A DNA stretch of 64,000 bases from positions 6,758,001 to 6,822,000 of the forward strand of contig OZ059897.1 of the NCBI GenBank assembly GCA_964057225.1, read 5' to 3'. The position numbers were made by a program, and so were the translations under genes. Positions 1-14,529 of the stretch are shown here, in pieces. This DNA is from Auanema rhodensis. Its lineage: Eukaryota > Nematoda > Chromadorea > Rhabditida > Rhabditidae. The notes beneath the pieces are model-generated. The model had not been told where the DNA came from, did not search any database, and saw only the letters and a program-made list of their open reading frames with translations. Numbering within the stretch: the first letter of the stretch is position 1; every line of letters begins with the position of its first letter.

Positions 1-456
1 AATAACTTCAATTCAAAGCACTGAAATAGAATGTAAAATGTACACAAAAAGAAAAAAAGATGAATAACACATTTTTACTTTGCTAGATTTGAGTGGGAAT
101 CAGAAAGTACAGTACAAGAATAGATTGATAGAGAGAGAGGGAGAGAGTTAAAAGAGAGAGAGAAAGACAGAAAGCAAAGTATTGAAAGAGTGGGTGGTTG
201 AGAGGGCGAGGGGGTGGAGAAAAACTAAAATAAGGTATTAACTATTTAATATTACAATTCTTAATATTATTAGTATTTATGTTTACAAGTGTTCAAGAGA
301 TAAAACTATAATTTATGGTTTTGTAGTCTACTTCCTCTCGCTCTCATCAAAACAAATAAACACAAATACATAAATATTAGAATTAGTTTTTATAAGAAAT
401 TAAAAATTGAAAGGAAAAAATAGAAAAGAAAAGAGTGGACTTGTGTGTATGAGGAT

Positions 457-502
<46 letters not shown>

Positions 503-3155
503 TGCCATATATAATATATATCTATATATACATATGCATGTTGTACATGTATGTATGTGTGTTGCCACAGAAAAAGAGGAAAAAAAGTTAAGTCATCAAA
601 GTAATGAACAACATATGAAGTTGCTCAGACGAAAACACAAAGACAAATTTTGCTCTCAAAGTTTTATTTCATCGTATTATTCAAGAATACGTAGATATAA
701 TAATTTGAATAAATATTATTTTCACTTTAAACTTGAATAACGATGATGAAGACGACATTGGTGATGAGATGATGAAGGTAGGGCAGAAAGACGACGATGA
801 CGACGACGACAGCGACATCGCCGGCAACGAAGATGAAAAGAATTTGTCCTGAAGTTAGGCCACAACGAATGGTAATATTATTCTCTCGTACACACATATA
901 CATATGTATTAATAAGTTTCTACATCTCATCTCCTTTTTTTCTATTTTTACTTCATAATTTCTATTTTCTAATAAAATCCTTATTAAAAAAAAACATCTA
1001 CACAACATAGTATATGTGAACAGTGAAGAATATAATATATAATATTCGTTATAGGCATACATACATGGATATACATATATGTGTATACATATTGCAGCTG
1101 AAGCTGGATCATAGAAGGTTAAGTTGACGATATATCCGCCGTTTTCGATTATAAATATATTTTTTTTCAAAACCAAAGTAAGTGGATGCCCCTAAAGACC
1201 TCTATTCAGGTGTTATTTTGAAAGCTCGCTTCCATATACATTTTGTTTGCGAGAGTTTAACTATCCCAACTAATTTCTCCAATTGTGACGGCTAAAATAC
1301 AAAGTTCGAAAATACAAAGTTGGAAAAAAGTTGATATATTCCATATGTTGATGATTACTACTTACAGAGCTGAAATGTGCTCTAGAGCTCCCCAAAAGGC
1401 TGAAAATCATAGGAAATTAAATTGGAAAATCAATAGTTGATCGGCTCGTTAATTTAATTAATTAGTTTCAGTTCTTTAGTATTGGGACTATAGTGTCTAT
1501 AATACTATAATAGAGATAGATAAGACAATTAGGATGATGTCACTGAGGTTGACAGATCGAGAGAGAGAGAGAGAGAGAGACAGAGAGGGGAATATCTTTA
1601 AAAGTGAATTGAATGAATTGTCCTTTAAATGCTATTTCTTAGAAACATTAAATGAACTTAAAAAAGGTTAAATAATAAAAATCATTGTATAAATATATGA
1701 ATGTATTGAGAAAAATCTATCAGAAAACTTTAAAATAACATTTTCGTTCATTCCTTTGAGTTCGTGGGATCAAACTTCAACCTGAATTCAATGTTGACTA
1801 TGAATGATCAGAAAACATTATGTATTTATTTGATTTTCTTCAAGTTTTTCAAGAACTAAATAAAAAAAACAATTGCTTTTGCCTATAAGAGAAAAGCTAA
1901 TGCTGCTTCACGCTAAGGGCTTAATGATTTATGAGTTCTCTGTACTTTTCCGGCGAAAATCATGTATCCATGCATCACATATTGCCAGTTTATTTGTATT
2001 TTCCAAACTATTATAAGTATATTTCTTGTTGAAATTAATTTATTATAGTTTTATGGAAAAAATACAACCTAATTATATGTAATTTACATATAGTTAGGCT
2101 TATATATATCCTTCTCTTTGAGCATATTTTTGAAGAAATTACTACAGATAAGATATTTATTATTCTATTAGAATGATAAATGTTTATCCAAACATTATTA
2201 AAAATGCTGTATTCTAAGCTGTATAAATGAGATATGAAGGAAGAAAAAAAGAAAAGAAAAACTTTGCTTATATGTATGTATGTATGTGTTCATTCCACGT
2301 GTATATGAAGTTAGTTATGCATTTTGAACTAAGTATTTGATACAAATGAGCTTATGTAGAAATCTATCCAAACTTATTTTTGAAAAAAAAAAAAGAAAAA
2401 AAGGAAGAAAAAAGGAAAATTAATTCAAGGAACGATGATAAAAATTGGACATGAGAACAATAATATACGAAGATGAGATGAGAATGTATTCATGTACATA
2501 TGTGTAGGGAGCATATAAGCTCAGGAGTATAGGCCATAAAGCTTGTGACGATTACTTCCTATAGCCGTACAAAATTTGAAGTAGTAGTCATTATTGGTAG
2601 ATAGTATAACAATAAAAGAAGAAAAAGCAACAATCAGTTGCATAACTCATTGAATGACTGAATCGAAGAAAAAAAAGAAAACAAAAAAAATGAAATAAAG
2701 GAAGAAAATAAGAAAAAAAAAAGAAGACGATTATGGTCAACTATGGAGATGCACGTATTCGATAGTATAGCTCAAATACCTTGAAAAGGATTATCGGATA
2801 ATTATGTTTAAAACATCAGAGCATTGCTTACTTATTGGGAAAATAAGAGAAGTTTCCAAAAAAAATGTTCTGACAAAGATTCTTTTGCTTTACATTTTTC
2901 TTTTTTTTGATAGTTGCTTATTATGAAAAGATTTTTCGTTTTGTTACAATCTAGAGAAACATTGCTAAACGCACGAGTTTGTTTCTAAAAGTCCGGAAGT
3001 TATTCTTTCGGAGGTCTGGTAGAATACTTTGTTTCTTCATAAATATATTTTTTTTATTCTGGAGCAAGCAATAGGCTATAACACAGAGAATGATAAGAAG
3101 AGAAGGAGGTGAAGTAGTAAAGGATGGAAGAAGAGGTAAAGAGAAAGTAAACACT

Positions 3156-3207
<52 letters not shown>

Positions 3208-4254
3208 AAGGCAAAATAGACTGAGGAGTAAAGAGAGAGGTAAAAATAGACAGAGGGGTAACGAGAGACCTAAAATAGACAGAGGGGTAACGAGAGACCT
3301 AAAATAGACGGAGGGAAAAAGAGAGAGAGGAAGAGAGACGTACAAAGAAAGGTAAAAAGTGAAGTGAAGAAAGAGGTAAAGGGAAAGGTGAAGAAATAGA
3401 GTGATAAAGCAAGAGAGGGAGATGAAGAGGGAGAGAGAGAGAAAGAGAGAGAGAAACGCTCGGAGAAATATTAGTTAACTAATAAATAGAAACTAAAGCA
3501 AGAGAAAACTATATTGAATCTCGGGCCAAAAGATTATATAAAATCTTAAAAGTTTTAACGTATAAAGAAACATGTAAAAGAAAGAAAAACTATAATTTGT
3601 ATGATGAAAAGCATAGCTAAAAGTGCTTTTAATTTGTAAAGCGCTTGAGTTTCCCTTTTCTAATTTCTTCTCTCTGAGCAGAAAGTTCAAGTAAAATGTT
3701 GAAACATAAAAGAAAAGGAGCATAACATGACGAGACACATGTATATATTTGGGGAAACAAGAGTGAGATACAGCTACTCATCATTTGGTACATTACCAAA
3801 TCAATTGTTAAGTAAATTCGTGAGATTTCAGTGAGAAAGCTTTCTTCAATTATCAAATTAAATGAAGCAAAGGCGAGTCTTGTATTGATCAGAAAATTAA
3901 ATAATGAAATTTGGAAGAGATAAAAGTAGTTGAACCGTATATATTTCAAATCAATCTTCAAGAAAGAATGACTAAGAAATATGTATAATGTAATTTTTTC
4001 AGACTCTGTTTCATTGAAATGGAGAATAATAGAAAATAATGATCATTTTAATAATTGGAGTATTGAGATATGCTATTAATGACACAGATTTTGCAAAAGC
4101 TTTAGATAGAACATGTGTGCCCTTCGTTTGATATGTTGTGATTGAACGGAAGTTCATGATTTTGCAACCTTAATCAACATACTTTGCACAACTGTGTATG
4201 TAAAGAGATAAGAATGGAGAGAAAGGTAAAAGGAAATACAGAGATTGAAAGAAG

Positions 4255-4316
<62 letters not shown>

Positions 4317-5041
4317 AGGAGGGGTATGAGGAAGCAAACTGCTACGGAAGTACGATAGAGGAAAAATCTGAAAGCTATGAATTTAGGAAGTGAAGAAGTG
4401 TTTTAAGAATACAAAATAGACACATGACATGGTGACGACGAAAAATGAAGACGAAGAGCAGCAGTTTGAAGAAGGAAATTGAGTTAGTAAATGGTTTGGA
4501 GTCAAAGAATTTAATGTTCCTCATCCTTGCTTTGAACATTGAAGGATATGAAAGTAGAAAATAAATAAAAAAACCATAAGAAAAGCTGAAGATATAAAAA
4601 CAGGCAAAACTAGTTAGTTAGAAAGAGAATATACGAAAAGAATAAGTTCAGGAAGAGAGAGATTGAGAGAGAGGAAGAGAGAGAGGAAGAGAGAGAGAGA
4701 GAGCAAGAAACATGAGAAACCAAAATTAGAAATTGTCATAAAGCTTCATTGAAAATGTATTAAATCGAGAAAAAACCATGTGGCAATTGAAACGAAAATA
4801 TTCTCAGGGTTGCGAATTTTCTTGAAATGGACAAATGACCTCAAGTAGCTCCAAAAGAAGCGAAATGAAATGAATTAAAGCCACGCGACGTACCAATAAG
4901 AAGGCATCCTAATCACCTAATTAATCAAACTACAAAGACAATGAACAGTTGAAAATAGAACGAAATTGAAGACTTAGTGAGAGAAGGAAGAGAGTATTTG
5001 TTTGTTTTTTCATAATATATGTATAGTATTACTTATTAATA
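1..5041. other. Gene-poor purine-rich stretch
   Basis: No convincing gene was found here. The + strand is strongly enriched in A and G, with (GA)n tracts at about 461-500, 3159-3208 and 4260-4316 and shorter ones near 130-175, 1558-1580, 3430-3460 and 4660-4705. Long apparent reading frames over these tracts encode only Arg-Glu or Ser-Leu runs and are artefacts. An acidic Asp-rich frame runs on the + strand at about 738-852 without splice context. The purine bias resembles the antisense side of nematode introns in this window, so exons of a long minus-strand gene may be hidden here. Confidence 0.6.
3245..3312. repeat. Short tandem repeat, about 31-base unit
   Basis: A unit of roughly 31 bases containing GACAGAGGGGTAACGAGAGA is repeated a little over twice within a wider GA-rich tract. 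It is a local simple-repeat expansion and has no coding potential of its own. Confidence 0.7.
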
Positions 5042-5341
5042 TTATTCGAAATATTTATAATTCTGGGGTCTTATTGTCTTTGCCAATCCCGATTGCTGAA
5101 ATATCCTCTTAGACATGGTTTCAAGCTCAAAGATAATCACATCAGACAACATGCAATTTTTACATTCCGAGCTTTTGAAGCGGAGCGGGAGAGACCATAC
5201 TCGCATGCAAAGTGCATTGTGATCAAAGCTTGAGTAAAATGTGGCAATAAAGTAATAACACGTCAAAAAGAGATTAGGGAAAGGAATATGAAAGCAGATT
5301 GAGAGTAGGTAAACGAGAAGCAACAACGCAACCGTTCTCAT
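5042..5341 (-). CDS. Possible small secreted protein (candidate)
   Basis: The minus strand has an ATG-initiated frame of 99 codons ending at 5042. It opens with a typical signal-peptide pattern (MRTVALLLLVYLLSICF), and its C-terminal half is hydrophilic with a Cys-x(n)-Cys-x2-Cys arrangement (SSECKNC) and the ending QNYKYFE. The last 55 codons are richer in GC than the flanks, as expected of coding DNA here. An alternative is that only the segment after an acceptor-like TTTACTCAAG is a real terminal exon of a longer minus-strand gene. No family was recognised and the frame could be fortuitous. Confidence 0.3.
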   Translation of the reverse strand: MRTVALLLLVYLLSICFHIPFPNLFLTCYYFIATFYSSFDHNALCMRVWSLPLRFKSSECKNCMLSDVIIFELETMSKRIFQQSGLAKTIRPQNYKYFE

Positions 5342-6778
5342 TGTATTCACAAAAATCAATAAAGTTAACGTGAAACTATTCACGTGAATGACGCTTTAGA
5401 TACTACTGAAAGCGTTTATTCGAAATTAGCATAGAGAATACAACTAAATGGGAGAGACAAAAAGAGTGAAAGAAGCAAAAAAGAATTGTTTTACTATATA
5501 AGGTGGTGGTGTCTAATCGCAGGATGTGAATTATTAGGGAAACAATTTGCAACAACTAAGCAGCATATGAAAGCAAAAGGAAACAGAACAAGCAATAGTA
5601 GGAAAAAGAAGAGCAGAGTTACGTGCATACGAAGCCTATTGGAGCTGAGCTTCAAAGAATGTTTGTGAGAGAAAGAGTAAGAGAGTAAAGAGGGGGAGAG
5701 AGAGAGAGAAGAAAAGAAGGAGGGAAATAGTGAGAAATGAACGGGAGAGAAAAGAAAAAAGAAAGAACGATACTGGTAAAATTGTAAATAAAACAACAAA
5801 CATTCGTCATGATTTGTGATAATTTAGCAAAAAACTATTAAATAGGTTCGGCTATATGAGACGACCATTAGAAAATCATATATTAAATCGAATATTACAT
5901 CATCTAACTATGTTCATAACAAGAGAATATTTTTCGTTTTCGTTCCTTTGTCGTGCAATTCGAGCATTTACGCAAGTAAAAGCAATATACATACCTACAA
6001 ATCTGCTCCGAAGACTCTTAGAGATTGCTGTTATGAGTGCTCGAAAAGCTTAATGTGTAAGGTTTTCAATCAAAGGAACTATTTTAGGAAAAATAGATAG
6101 TGAAATGCTGTACGAAAGCTTTGCTGCGAAAAGAATGTCGAAAGATGATGCATCTGGATAGGTATATGAGTGAGATAGAGTGAGAGAAAGACAAGTTGAA
6201 AGAACACAAGAACGAAATGGATCGGAAACTTTGAAACCTAAAGCTTGAGGTAATCCATCATCCATCTACCAATGATGAGAAGCTAGTTGACATTCCACTC
6301 TTCAAAGTTTACATAAACAGAAAAAAATTAGAAAAAGACAGTCATCATGAAAACCAAAAAAGGGGGAAATGTTGGAAAAAACGAAAATGGGAAAGCAGAA
6401 GTATGAACGGCCAGATGATGATGATGATGATGAGTCCAAGGGTCAATGAATTCAGCTCATAACATTCATGATTTTTAGCCGGAAATAAGGTAAATAGATC
6501 CTATGATAGGAAGCTGCAATGAAGCAGAAATGATATAATTCATAAGACGTCTGAAGAAATCTGCAAAAAAAGCGATGTAAAGAGATTAGCGTATGGAAAA
6601 AAATTGGAACACAGCAGAGAAGTACTCTCTGCTTTTTCCGAAAGTATTATGTCCAACTTGTTTTGTAGCCATTACTCATATCTTGTTAAATGAAGCTTAA
6701 AAGGAGAAGAGCGGAAATGAAGCTGATCTGTCTGTCGAATAGCTGAATGAACTTCAACATAAAAAAGAAGTGAATGAT

Positions 6779-6830
<52 letters not shown>

Positions 6831-8111
6831 TAAAAAGGTATAGAAGTAACATCCTCAAAGCACTCTGAATTCGCTATTCTTCGCCTTCTTCATCTGCACT
6901 CCCGTGTATCAGTTTATCTCAAAAACAGCGAAAACATATCTTTTTTTTTGCATTTCAACCCATAAAGATGCTGAAAATTGAAAAGAAAACGAATGATCGT
7001 TTGTTTGAAATTCCTTAGGTTTCGTGATAATTTCCTTTTTCGTTTTGAGTCGTAGTTTTCCATGCTAACAGGAACAACTCACGGAATATTTTCATACAAA
7101 GGCAAACGTTCCGAAGGAAACAAATGTTTTTGCAATCAATATTTAAATAAACTTCAGAGTAAGCATTAAGATATATGCACATCAACTACATTTTACAATA
7201 TTTCAAATGATAATCTCTAAGCAATCTTTTGAAATGAACTATTTCTATGTACAAGTTCAATTATAGGACAAGCTCAAAAGTGAAAACGGGATCAAAAAAG
7301 AGAAAATCTAACCTTTTTAGTGAACGAGAAGCTGAGCGAATACTTAATTATTAGAAAATACATTTTTCATACTCAAAACAACATGAAAGTTCTATAGCTT
7401 CGGTTGTATTAAGCTTATCCACGTATGATTTAAGCACATTCATATAGCATATATAGTTGATTGAGATACATGCATATGTTCTTAAAAGAAAAAAAAAGAT
7501 GAAAATACAAAGAATAAACTCTATACTTTTCAAGAAGTTAAGCCATTCGTGAAAAATAGTTGGAAAAAAAGGTTTTTTTTATGGCAAACGTGATACAAGA
7601 TCGTATTATTTTTTTTCTCTAATATGAATACTTTTTAATTAATTTTTTTCCCATGAAAAGCAAATTTTAAAAAAATTATATATAACTTGTTGTTACATCT
7701 ACAAGTTATAGCAAATGTAATACTCACGATTTTCCTTATTTTCATCAATTCCGTAAAACAAAATTTGGCTAAAAAGATTGTAACCAGAAGAATTTCAAAT
7801 TATTCTTTAATTTCAAAAAAATGAGACTTAAAAAATTAAAATGTTCGAAAACAAATAAATAATCGTGTCAAGCAAGATGAGCATTCGAAGAAAAACGGAA
7901 AAAGTACGTTTTATGCTCATAATTTGCAGAAAATAAAAGAAATAAATGGCTTTGAATTGAATTAAAAACTGTTTTATTCAATTTTTCAGTATTTATCATA
8001 CATTACATGAAAAATAAAGAAAAAATAGAAATATCATCATTTATGTTCACTAACATATATGAATTTAATAAATTAAAAGCATTTAATATCATACCCCTCC
8101 CCTTCCTCTAT

Positions 8112-8168
<57 letters not shown>

Positions 8169-11100
8169 GGCTTTACTTAATCCAATTAGAATTAGAAACT
8201 GAAGATAACATATAAATAAAAAAGAAAAGTTCAATATAAAGACTTATAAATAGACATACAAGTAATAGGATAGCTATACTATATAGTTAAGTAATTGATA
8301 AAATAAGTTCAATATTTGAAAAAGCTGTTCAATAGTTATAAAATAACAATTTTTAGAAAAATTAATTGAAAAATAGAGAAATGTAATCACTTAGATTTGG
8401 TTGGAAAAAAATTACCCAAAAATGCTAAACAGAGCAATAGAATAGTTTGTATCGTACTATTTTGTTCCAAAGGTTCGTAAAAAGAAAAGTTTTGATCATT
8501 AAACTATCTATTAGATGATGATGATATAACTATACAAATCATCATTTTCAAATAATTAAATACAGAAAATTCAAATAATTCCTCGTTTTTTGGCTAAAAA
8601 AAATGGAACTTTTACGTACCAGAAATTACTTAATTAAGAAAAATGAATGAAAAAAAAGAAGGAAGAGTTTGAGGCCTTAATAACAAAGAAAAATATCAGA
8701 AAAGTGATTATGGAAATTGTGGCTGAGACATAAAACATGATCAGAAGATATAGATAATTCATGTTCATACTTAACTTTATAACTACTTTAGTAATAATAT
8801 TCAGGAAGAAAAAACTATTTTTGTTCATAAATATTTCAATTGTAATAAATTAAAATGTGTAAAACAGTTGAACAGAGTAAGGCTATTATGCTTTAAAATA
8901 AGATTCTGTAAAGCAGTACTATTTGCGGTATTGTGAAGAAAAAAAGAAAAGAACGGCGACTACGAGGGAATTCAATAACCTAAGTTTCAAAAAGGGGACA
9001 TGCTAATCAGCTTAAAAACTACAAGGAACTAATCTAGTTTGAGGAACAGAAATAGAACTGAACTTCAGTTTCCTATTACAGCTTACAGCATGTTATTGGG
9101 ATGCGTGGTGTTTATGAACGAACTTAGTAATACCGTGCATTAATGTAATTTGTGTGAAAACCATTTTAATTTTATTATTTTAAAATAAATTGTTTCAAAA
9201 ACTTCAAATTTAAAGTTGAAAAATCAACATAAATGACAAAAAGAGGGAAAAGGGAAACAGTGAAAAAATGAGAAAGGAAGAGCGAGAAATAGGAGAAGAA
9301 GAAGATGAAAGAGGGGGTGGTGGCTGAGAAAAGACGAACAAAAAAGATTTGACGGAAGGAGGGGTCAGTGACTAGCAACCGTTCAACACGAATGTATAGA
9401 GGACAATGGCAATGGCGAAGAATAATGTCACGTGTGCACGTGTGCACGTGAAAAACATGTGAAATATGCGGTGTGATTTAGATATCTTAGAACTAATGAT
9501 TTAGAAAAATCATTTATAAGCTCTATATCTACATATTCTTCGTTTTATAGCATGATATACGAAGTATAGTAGTAGTTTCTCACTAAATGGACATGGTTCA
9601 TTCAGCTCAGAAAGTGAGTCGCCCATTTCAGTCTCAATTTCATCTTAATTTGGCCAAAATGGTTATGTTAGATTAGGCCATGAAAAGAGAGAGAGAAAAA
9701 AAACAATGAAGTACCAGGAATAGAAACGCTTTCATGGAATAATCTAGTGGGAATATCAAAAGTTAAATGTAGAACATTGAATATACTAGTTGATGTAGTT
9801 CTTTTTCACCCTTTTTTTTGAATATTTCAACAATTCATGCTGGATGTATGCAATGAATTTTGAGAAGAAAAAAGCTCGGAAAGTAATGAATGAGAAGTTC
9901 GAAAATAGGAAAACATATGATACACAGAAATTGGCTGAAATTCTTTTAATCAACTTTAAAGAAATAAATATTTTTTGGCCAAAACAATGAGGATTTATAA
10001 GGCAATATAACAATGACCGCGTTTACGAACATCCTTTTCAAATTTCAATTATACATAAGCTTCATTGTACTTTTTGTGATACATTCACTTATTTAGCTTA
10101 AACAAAGTAAAAATATACGGAAATAGAAGTATTTAATCTTTGAAATGATGGATGAAAGAGGGTAATTCTTCGTTGCATCGAAATCTCATGGAATTAAACA
10201 TTTTATTTGATAGAATATTTCCATGAATTGACTCAGATTCAAGAAGATAAAAATCTTGAAAACTGAGAGAAAAAGTGTATTAAGGTTTAAGGTTCGTTTC
10301 AAAAGATAATAGATCATCAGGGTATTATATGTTACAGCATTGGTGGTCGTTAAAATAGCACAAAAAAGTAGCGAGTGAGATAGAGGTAGAGAGGGAAATA
10401 GGAAGAGAGAAAGAGAGATAAAATCGACATATCGCGAATAAAGCACATTGCACACAAGGGGAAAAGTGAGGTCATATTCTTCACCTTCTGATGTTCTGTC
10501 AATTTGTTCATTTAATAATTCGAAAAGCAAAAATTAGAGTGAAATGATTGACGCTTTAACAACTGCCAATGATGACTGAAAATTCATCAAAAGCATTTAG
10601 AGCAAATTAGAACTTTAAACTTGAAAAAGTTGATAAAAAGCATATAACAACTCGAGTTGAAATGAATTTTTTGATGGAAAGTCGTCATTATTTGAAATTA
10701 TAATTAAGTTCACCAGCTCAACTCAACGACCAGTGACAACTGACAAAAATCTCAAGGTGTTCCTCAATATCAAATAAGCTAACAAGCTTCGGATAACGAC
10801 AGCTAAGCTCAACTACCTACAGATTGTATTACCTAAAAAAAATCTTTTTATTGTGATCAGGTAGAGAAGTAAAGTGAGAGAGCGATAAACACAATTAGAA
10901 TTACCATAACCTTATTTAAAAATAAATAGAAAAAAAAAAGAAAAATACATGAGAATATCTACAATTACATTCTTCAATTAATAATTATTTCTTTTATTTT
11001 AAAAATATCTATAAAAATAGTATAAAAACATATTTATTTTACATATATTATTCTTTTTTTATAATTATGATGTGAAATATCTTACCTATATTATCTTACA

Positions 11101-11934
11101 AACTATAATAATTTATATAATTCTTTTGGTATTAGAAAAAAAATATTTCAACTTCTTTCTTGTTGTTAGTAGCTGGTTTATACTAATCCAGGACTTGGTT
11201 TATTTATTTTTCTTTCTTTCAGTTGTTTAAGAACTAAACACAAAAAGTACAAAAGAGGAACAAAAAATTAAAAATGGATTAAGATGTATATGAATGTTTG
11301 AATATTCAAAATAATATTTAAACTTCAAAAGATTATAAATTGAATATACATTGTCATGCTTTCCAATTATTGTACTCTCTCTCTCTTTCTCTCTCTCTTT
11401 CTTTCTCTCTCAATCAACAACTAAAAGGGAACATACAATGCATGAACTTCCTTTCGGGGAACATCTATAATTTATTGTTAAAAAAAAAGAAGAAAAAAAC
11501 TTTAAAACTTACTCTAATTCAATAAACTTTAACAAATGTTATAATAAATGCTTGTTAAACTTTGTTTTTTCTTCTAAAGTACACAACTTAACTTGTAAAT
11601 ATTCAATATATTTCTTCTATTTTAAGATAGTAAATGAAAGACATCATTGATAATAACAATTCTCTAAGCAGTGTTTCGTATTTCACGATTAAAGACATAA
11701 CTACAATATAGTTTGAACTTTATTGATTAAATGATTATCACTTCACAACTTATAGAGAAAAGTCTGAAGTTTGGAACAAATCATACATATGATAGTCATG
11801 TTTTACAATTTAAATTATTTCAGTTTGCCTCATTCAAAATCATCTCATTTCTCTCTTTATACTATAATTTATGAACTTTCTATTTACACATTTATATTTT
11901 GTATGTTTCAATAATTATTTTAAGAAAATCAGAT
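5342..11934. other. Gene-poor region with simple repeats
   Basis: No supportable gene was seen. The purine bias of the + strand fades after about 7 kb and composition becomes AT-rich. A (GA)n tract lies at 6781-6828, an ATG-triplet run near 6416-6434, and a C-run plus (CT)n tract at about 8114-8165. A short tandem of CACGTG units lies at 9428-9449. Reading frames here are short and lack splice context or recognisable products. Confidence 0.6.
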
Positions 11935-13789
11935 ATGAAGTACGAATATCAATTTTTGAAAGTGGAATCGCTTAACAACTATGTTGTTAATGTGGCACTG
12001 AATCGTCCAAAACAACTAAATGCTTTGAACGATAAAATCTGGCTGTAAGTGATTTTTCTATTTATTTTCGTTTTTTTTTGATAAAATAGAGAGCTTTTTA
12101 ATAAAAAAGTTTTGAAATAGTAGAGTTAATGGTGATAATAATGATGTAATGTCTTAAGTAACGCTAGGAAATATTAAATTAATTTGTTGATTTTTATATA
12201 ATTTTTTATATTTTTTTGAAGATTTTACTAAGAGAAAAGAATTTGTAAAAATTTTTCAAAGATGTTGTTTGAACAAGAAAATTGTTAATTCAACATAAAG
12301 GTTATTTGTTTTTATGCATGAAGAAGCAATTTTGGAAAAAATGTAAAAAGAATCTTCGACTCATAACATTTATTTTTAAAATTTCAAGAGTATCCTTTTA
12401 TGAACTCTCAACTTTCGTCATAAAACTCTTAAACATGTTCGAATACAAAGGATTTTTTAATTTCATTTTTAGAAAAAAAAATAGTTAATAGATAGCATAA
12501 TCTTATAGTGAAATTGGCGATGTTTTCAAAAAATTGGATGATGATGTTGATTGTCGAGCTGTTATCTTAAGTGGAGAAGGACGTGCTTTTTCCTCTGGAT
12601 TAGATTTAAAAGGTTATTAAGTAATATTAGTGAAAATAAGAAACAACACATGCATACAGGGGATTTGGGCTTTTTGACTCAATATGAGGAAGGCCAGGAT
12701 GTTGCTCGTAAAGGACGAGAGCTTCGCAAAAAAATACTGGAAATGCAGTCAGCTTTTACGAATATTGAAAAAGTCTGTTTAGATATATTTATATCGTTTT
12801 ATCTTGATGTGATGGAATAAAAAAAATATTTTTGTTGCAGTGCTCCAAGCCGGTCATAGCAGCTATTCATGGAGTTTGTTATGGTGCTGGTATTGATATG
12901 ACATCAGCTTGTGATATTAGATACTGTAGCAATGATGCAGTTTTTGCCGTAAAAGTGAGCAAATGTTTTGAAGTAGACGTTACTTTTAAAATAAAATAGT
13001 TGAAGGAGTTTATGATAAAATGGAAGAAAATAAATAGTAGATATACATAATATAAGCTGAGTAACAAGTTTTCAGGAAGTTGATATTGGTATGGCTGCTG
13101 ATGTAGGCACTTTGAATCGTTTGCCAAAAATTTGCGGCAATGGCAGCTGGATCAAGGAGGTACTACGAGCTTAGAAATTGAACAAGAAATGTGGTGATTG
13201 TTTTCAGATTTGCATTACTGGACGTTTGTTCAATGCAGAAGAAGCAGCTCAACAAGGTGATGCAAAAATTTGAAAAAGAAATGAATTCAATCTGGCTGCT
13301 TAGGTTATGTGTCCAGAGTCTTGCCTACAAAAGAGATTTTATATGCGGAGGCGCTAAAAACAGCTGAGCTGATATGCACAAAGAGCCCAGTAGCTACGCA
13401 GGGAACAAAGGTTTAAACATTAATTTCAAGATTATTCGCAGTAATTGTCTGATAATTTGCTTTTTTTGCATGATTGCACTTTACTTATGTGATCAGTTCA
13501 CGTGAATTGTTCACGTGACCATCATTTAGCGAATGAGTAGACGCGTGAAACGGTTGAGTTATAACATCCATTGTTTCAGATTGTTCTAAATTACGCCCGA
13601 GATCACAGCATTGATGAAAGTTTGAATTTTGTGGTAAATTATTTGAAAACTTTTCGATTTGACTATACATGAAAGTGATTTTCCTTCTAGGCCACATGGA
13701 ATTCATCTCAACTACTTACTGATGATATTCTGAAGAGTGCAATGGCATCAATGAGTAAAAGCCCTTTACCACCTTTCTCTAAGCTATAG
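11935..13789 (+). CDS. ECH1: Peroxisomal enoyl-CoA hydratase/isomerase, ECH1 type
   Basis: Nine exons (11935-12044, 12509-12612, 12660-12772, 12841-12954, 13076-13159, 13208-13256, 13304-13410, 13580-13633, 13691-13789) encode 277 residues of the crotonase family. ECH1 (delta3,5-delta2,4-dienoyl-CoA isomerase) acts in beta-oxidation of unsaturated fatty acids. The crotonase start (NRPKQLNALN), the oxyanion-hole segment (IHGVCYGAGIDM) and the strongly ECH1-like KEVDIGMAADVGTLNRLPK block are present. The three acidic residues characteristic of ECH1 are Asp128, Glu148 and Asp156, spaced 20 and 8 as in the rat enzyme (176, 196, 204). The protein ends in Ser-Lys-Leu, a peroxisomal PTS1 signal. The ATG lies two bases after an acceptor-like AATCAG, suggesting trans-splicing. 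Exon 2 uses a GTTATT donor, which is unusual. AATAAA follows the stop at 13822. Confidence 0.93.
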
Positions 13790-14529
13790 ATGAACGGAAA
13801 AAAAAAGTATTTTTCCCTCCAAATAAAAATAAAGAAACAAGCAAATAGTTATTTCTTATTCACTACATAGAATTTATACTATTTTTGTATAAAATTGAAT
13901 ATTTTATTGAATTTATTGAATGCAATAGTTAAGAGAAAATGATGTGAGTTGTCTGTCTGTCTGTCTTTTCGTTCAGCATTCTATATCTTTGTATTCAATA
14001 TTTTTTCTTTTTTTTCTTGTTCATATAAAAAGTATTAAATATCAAAATTCTTTTATTTATTATATTTATAATACAAAACAAATATGAATTAAAGTTCAAA
14101 ATTATTTTTTTTCTTCTTCTTTTTTTTTTTTACAAAAAAAATCACTTGTGGTCAACATTGACTGACTAACGTGAGCAGGATGTCATTACATGATCCAACA
14201 TTACAGAATGAGTTTTTTTTACTAAAAAACATCAAAATACTTATTGTTTGCTTATTTTTCTTCGTAATTTAGAGATATATTGGAGTACATAGTACATACT
14301 AATACAAGCCTAACAGCTTATTCAATGGAAATCAAAATCCAATGCAAATGATAACGATAAATGATAATTATGATGATGATGATGATGATGTTGAAAATGA
14401 TAATGATGTAGATTGTTGGATAAAAAATTGCGTATTCATATCATATAAACACTTTTTTCAGTGCTGATCTATAGAACTATTTAAACTTTTTTCTGTTTTT
14501 TATGTATTTTAATTTGAAAATTATTTTCT
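13790..14529. other. Short tail-to-tail intergenic region
   Basis: This is the 3' flank shared by the convergent ECH1 and metallo-beta-lactamase-like genes. It contains the ECH1 poly(A) signal (AATAAA at 13822-13827), T-rich runs near 14104-14131 and an ATG-triplet run near 14372-14390. No gene was seen. Confidence 0.7.

Noticed and set aside
2951-3345. Long minus-strand frames of Ser-Leu repeats
   Set aside because: They are translations of (GA)n tracts; the same happens at 4184-4393, 18467-18664, 19532-19954 and 46541-46900.
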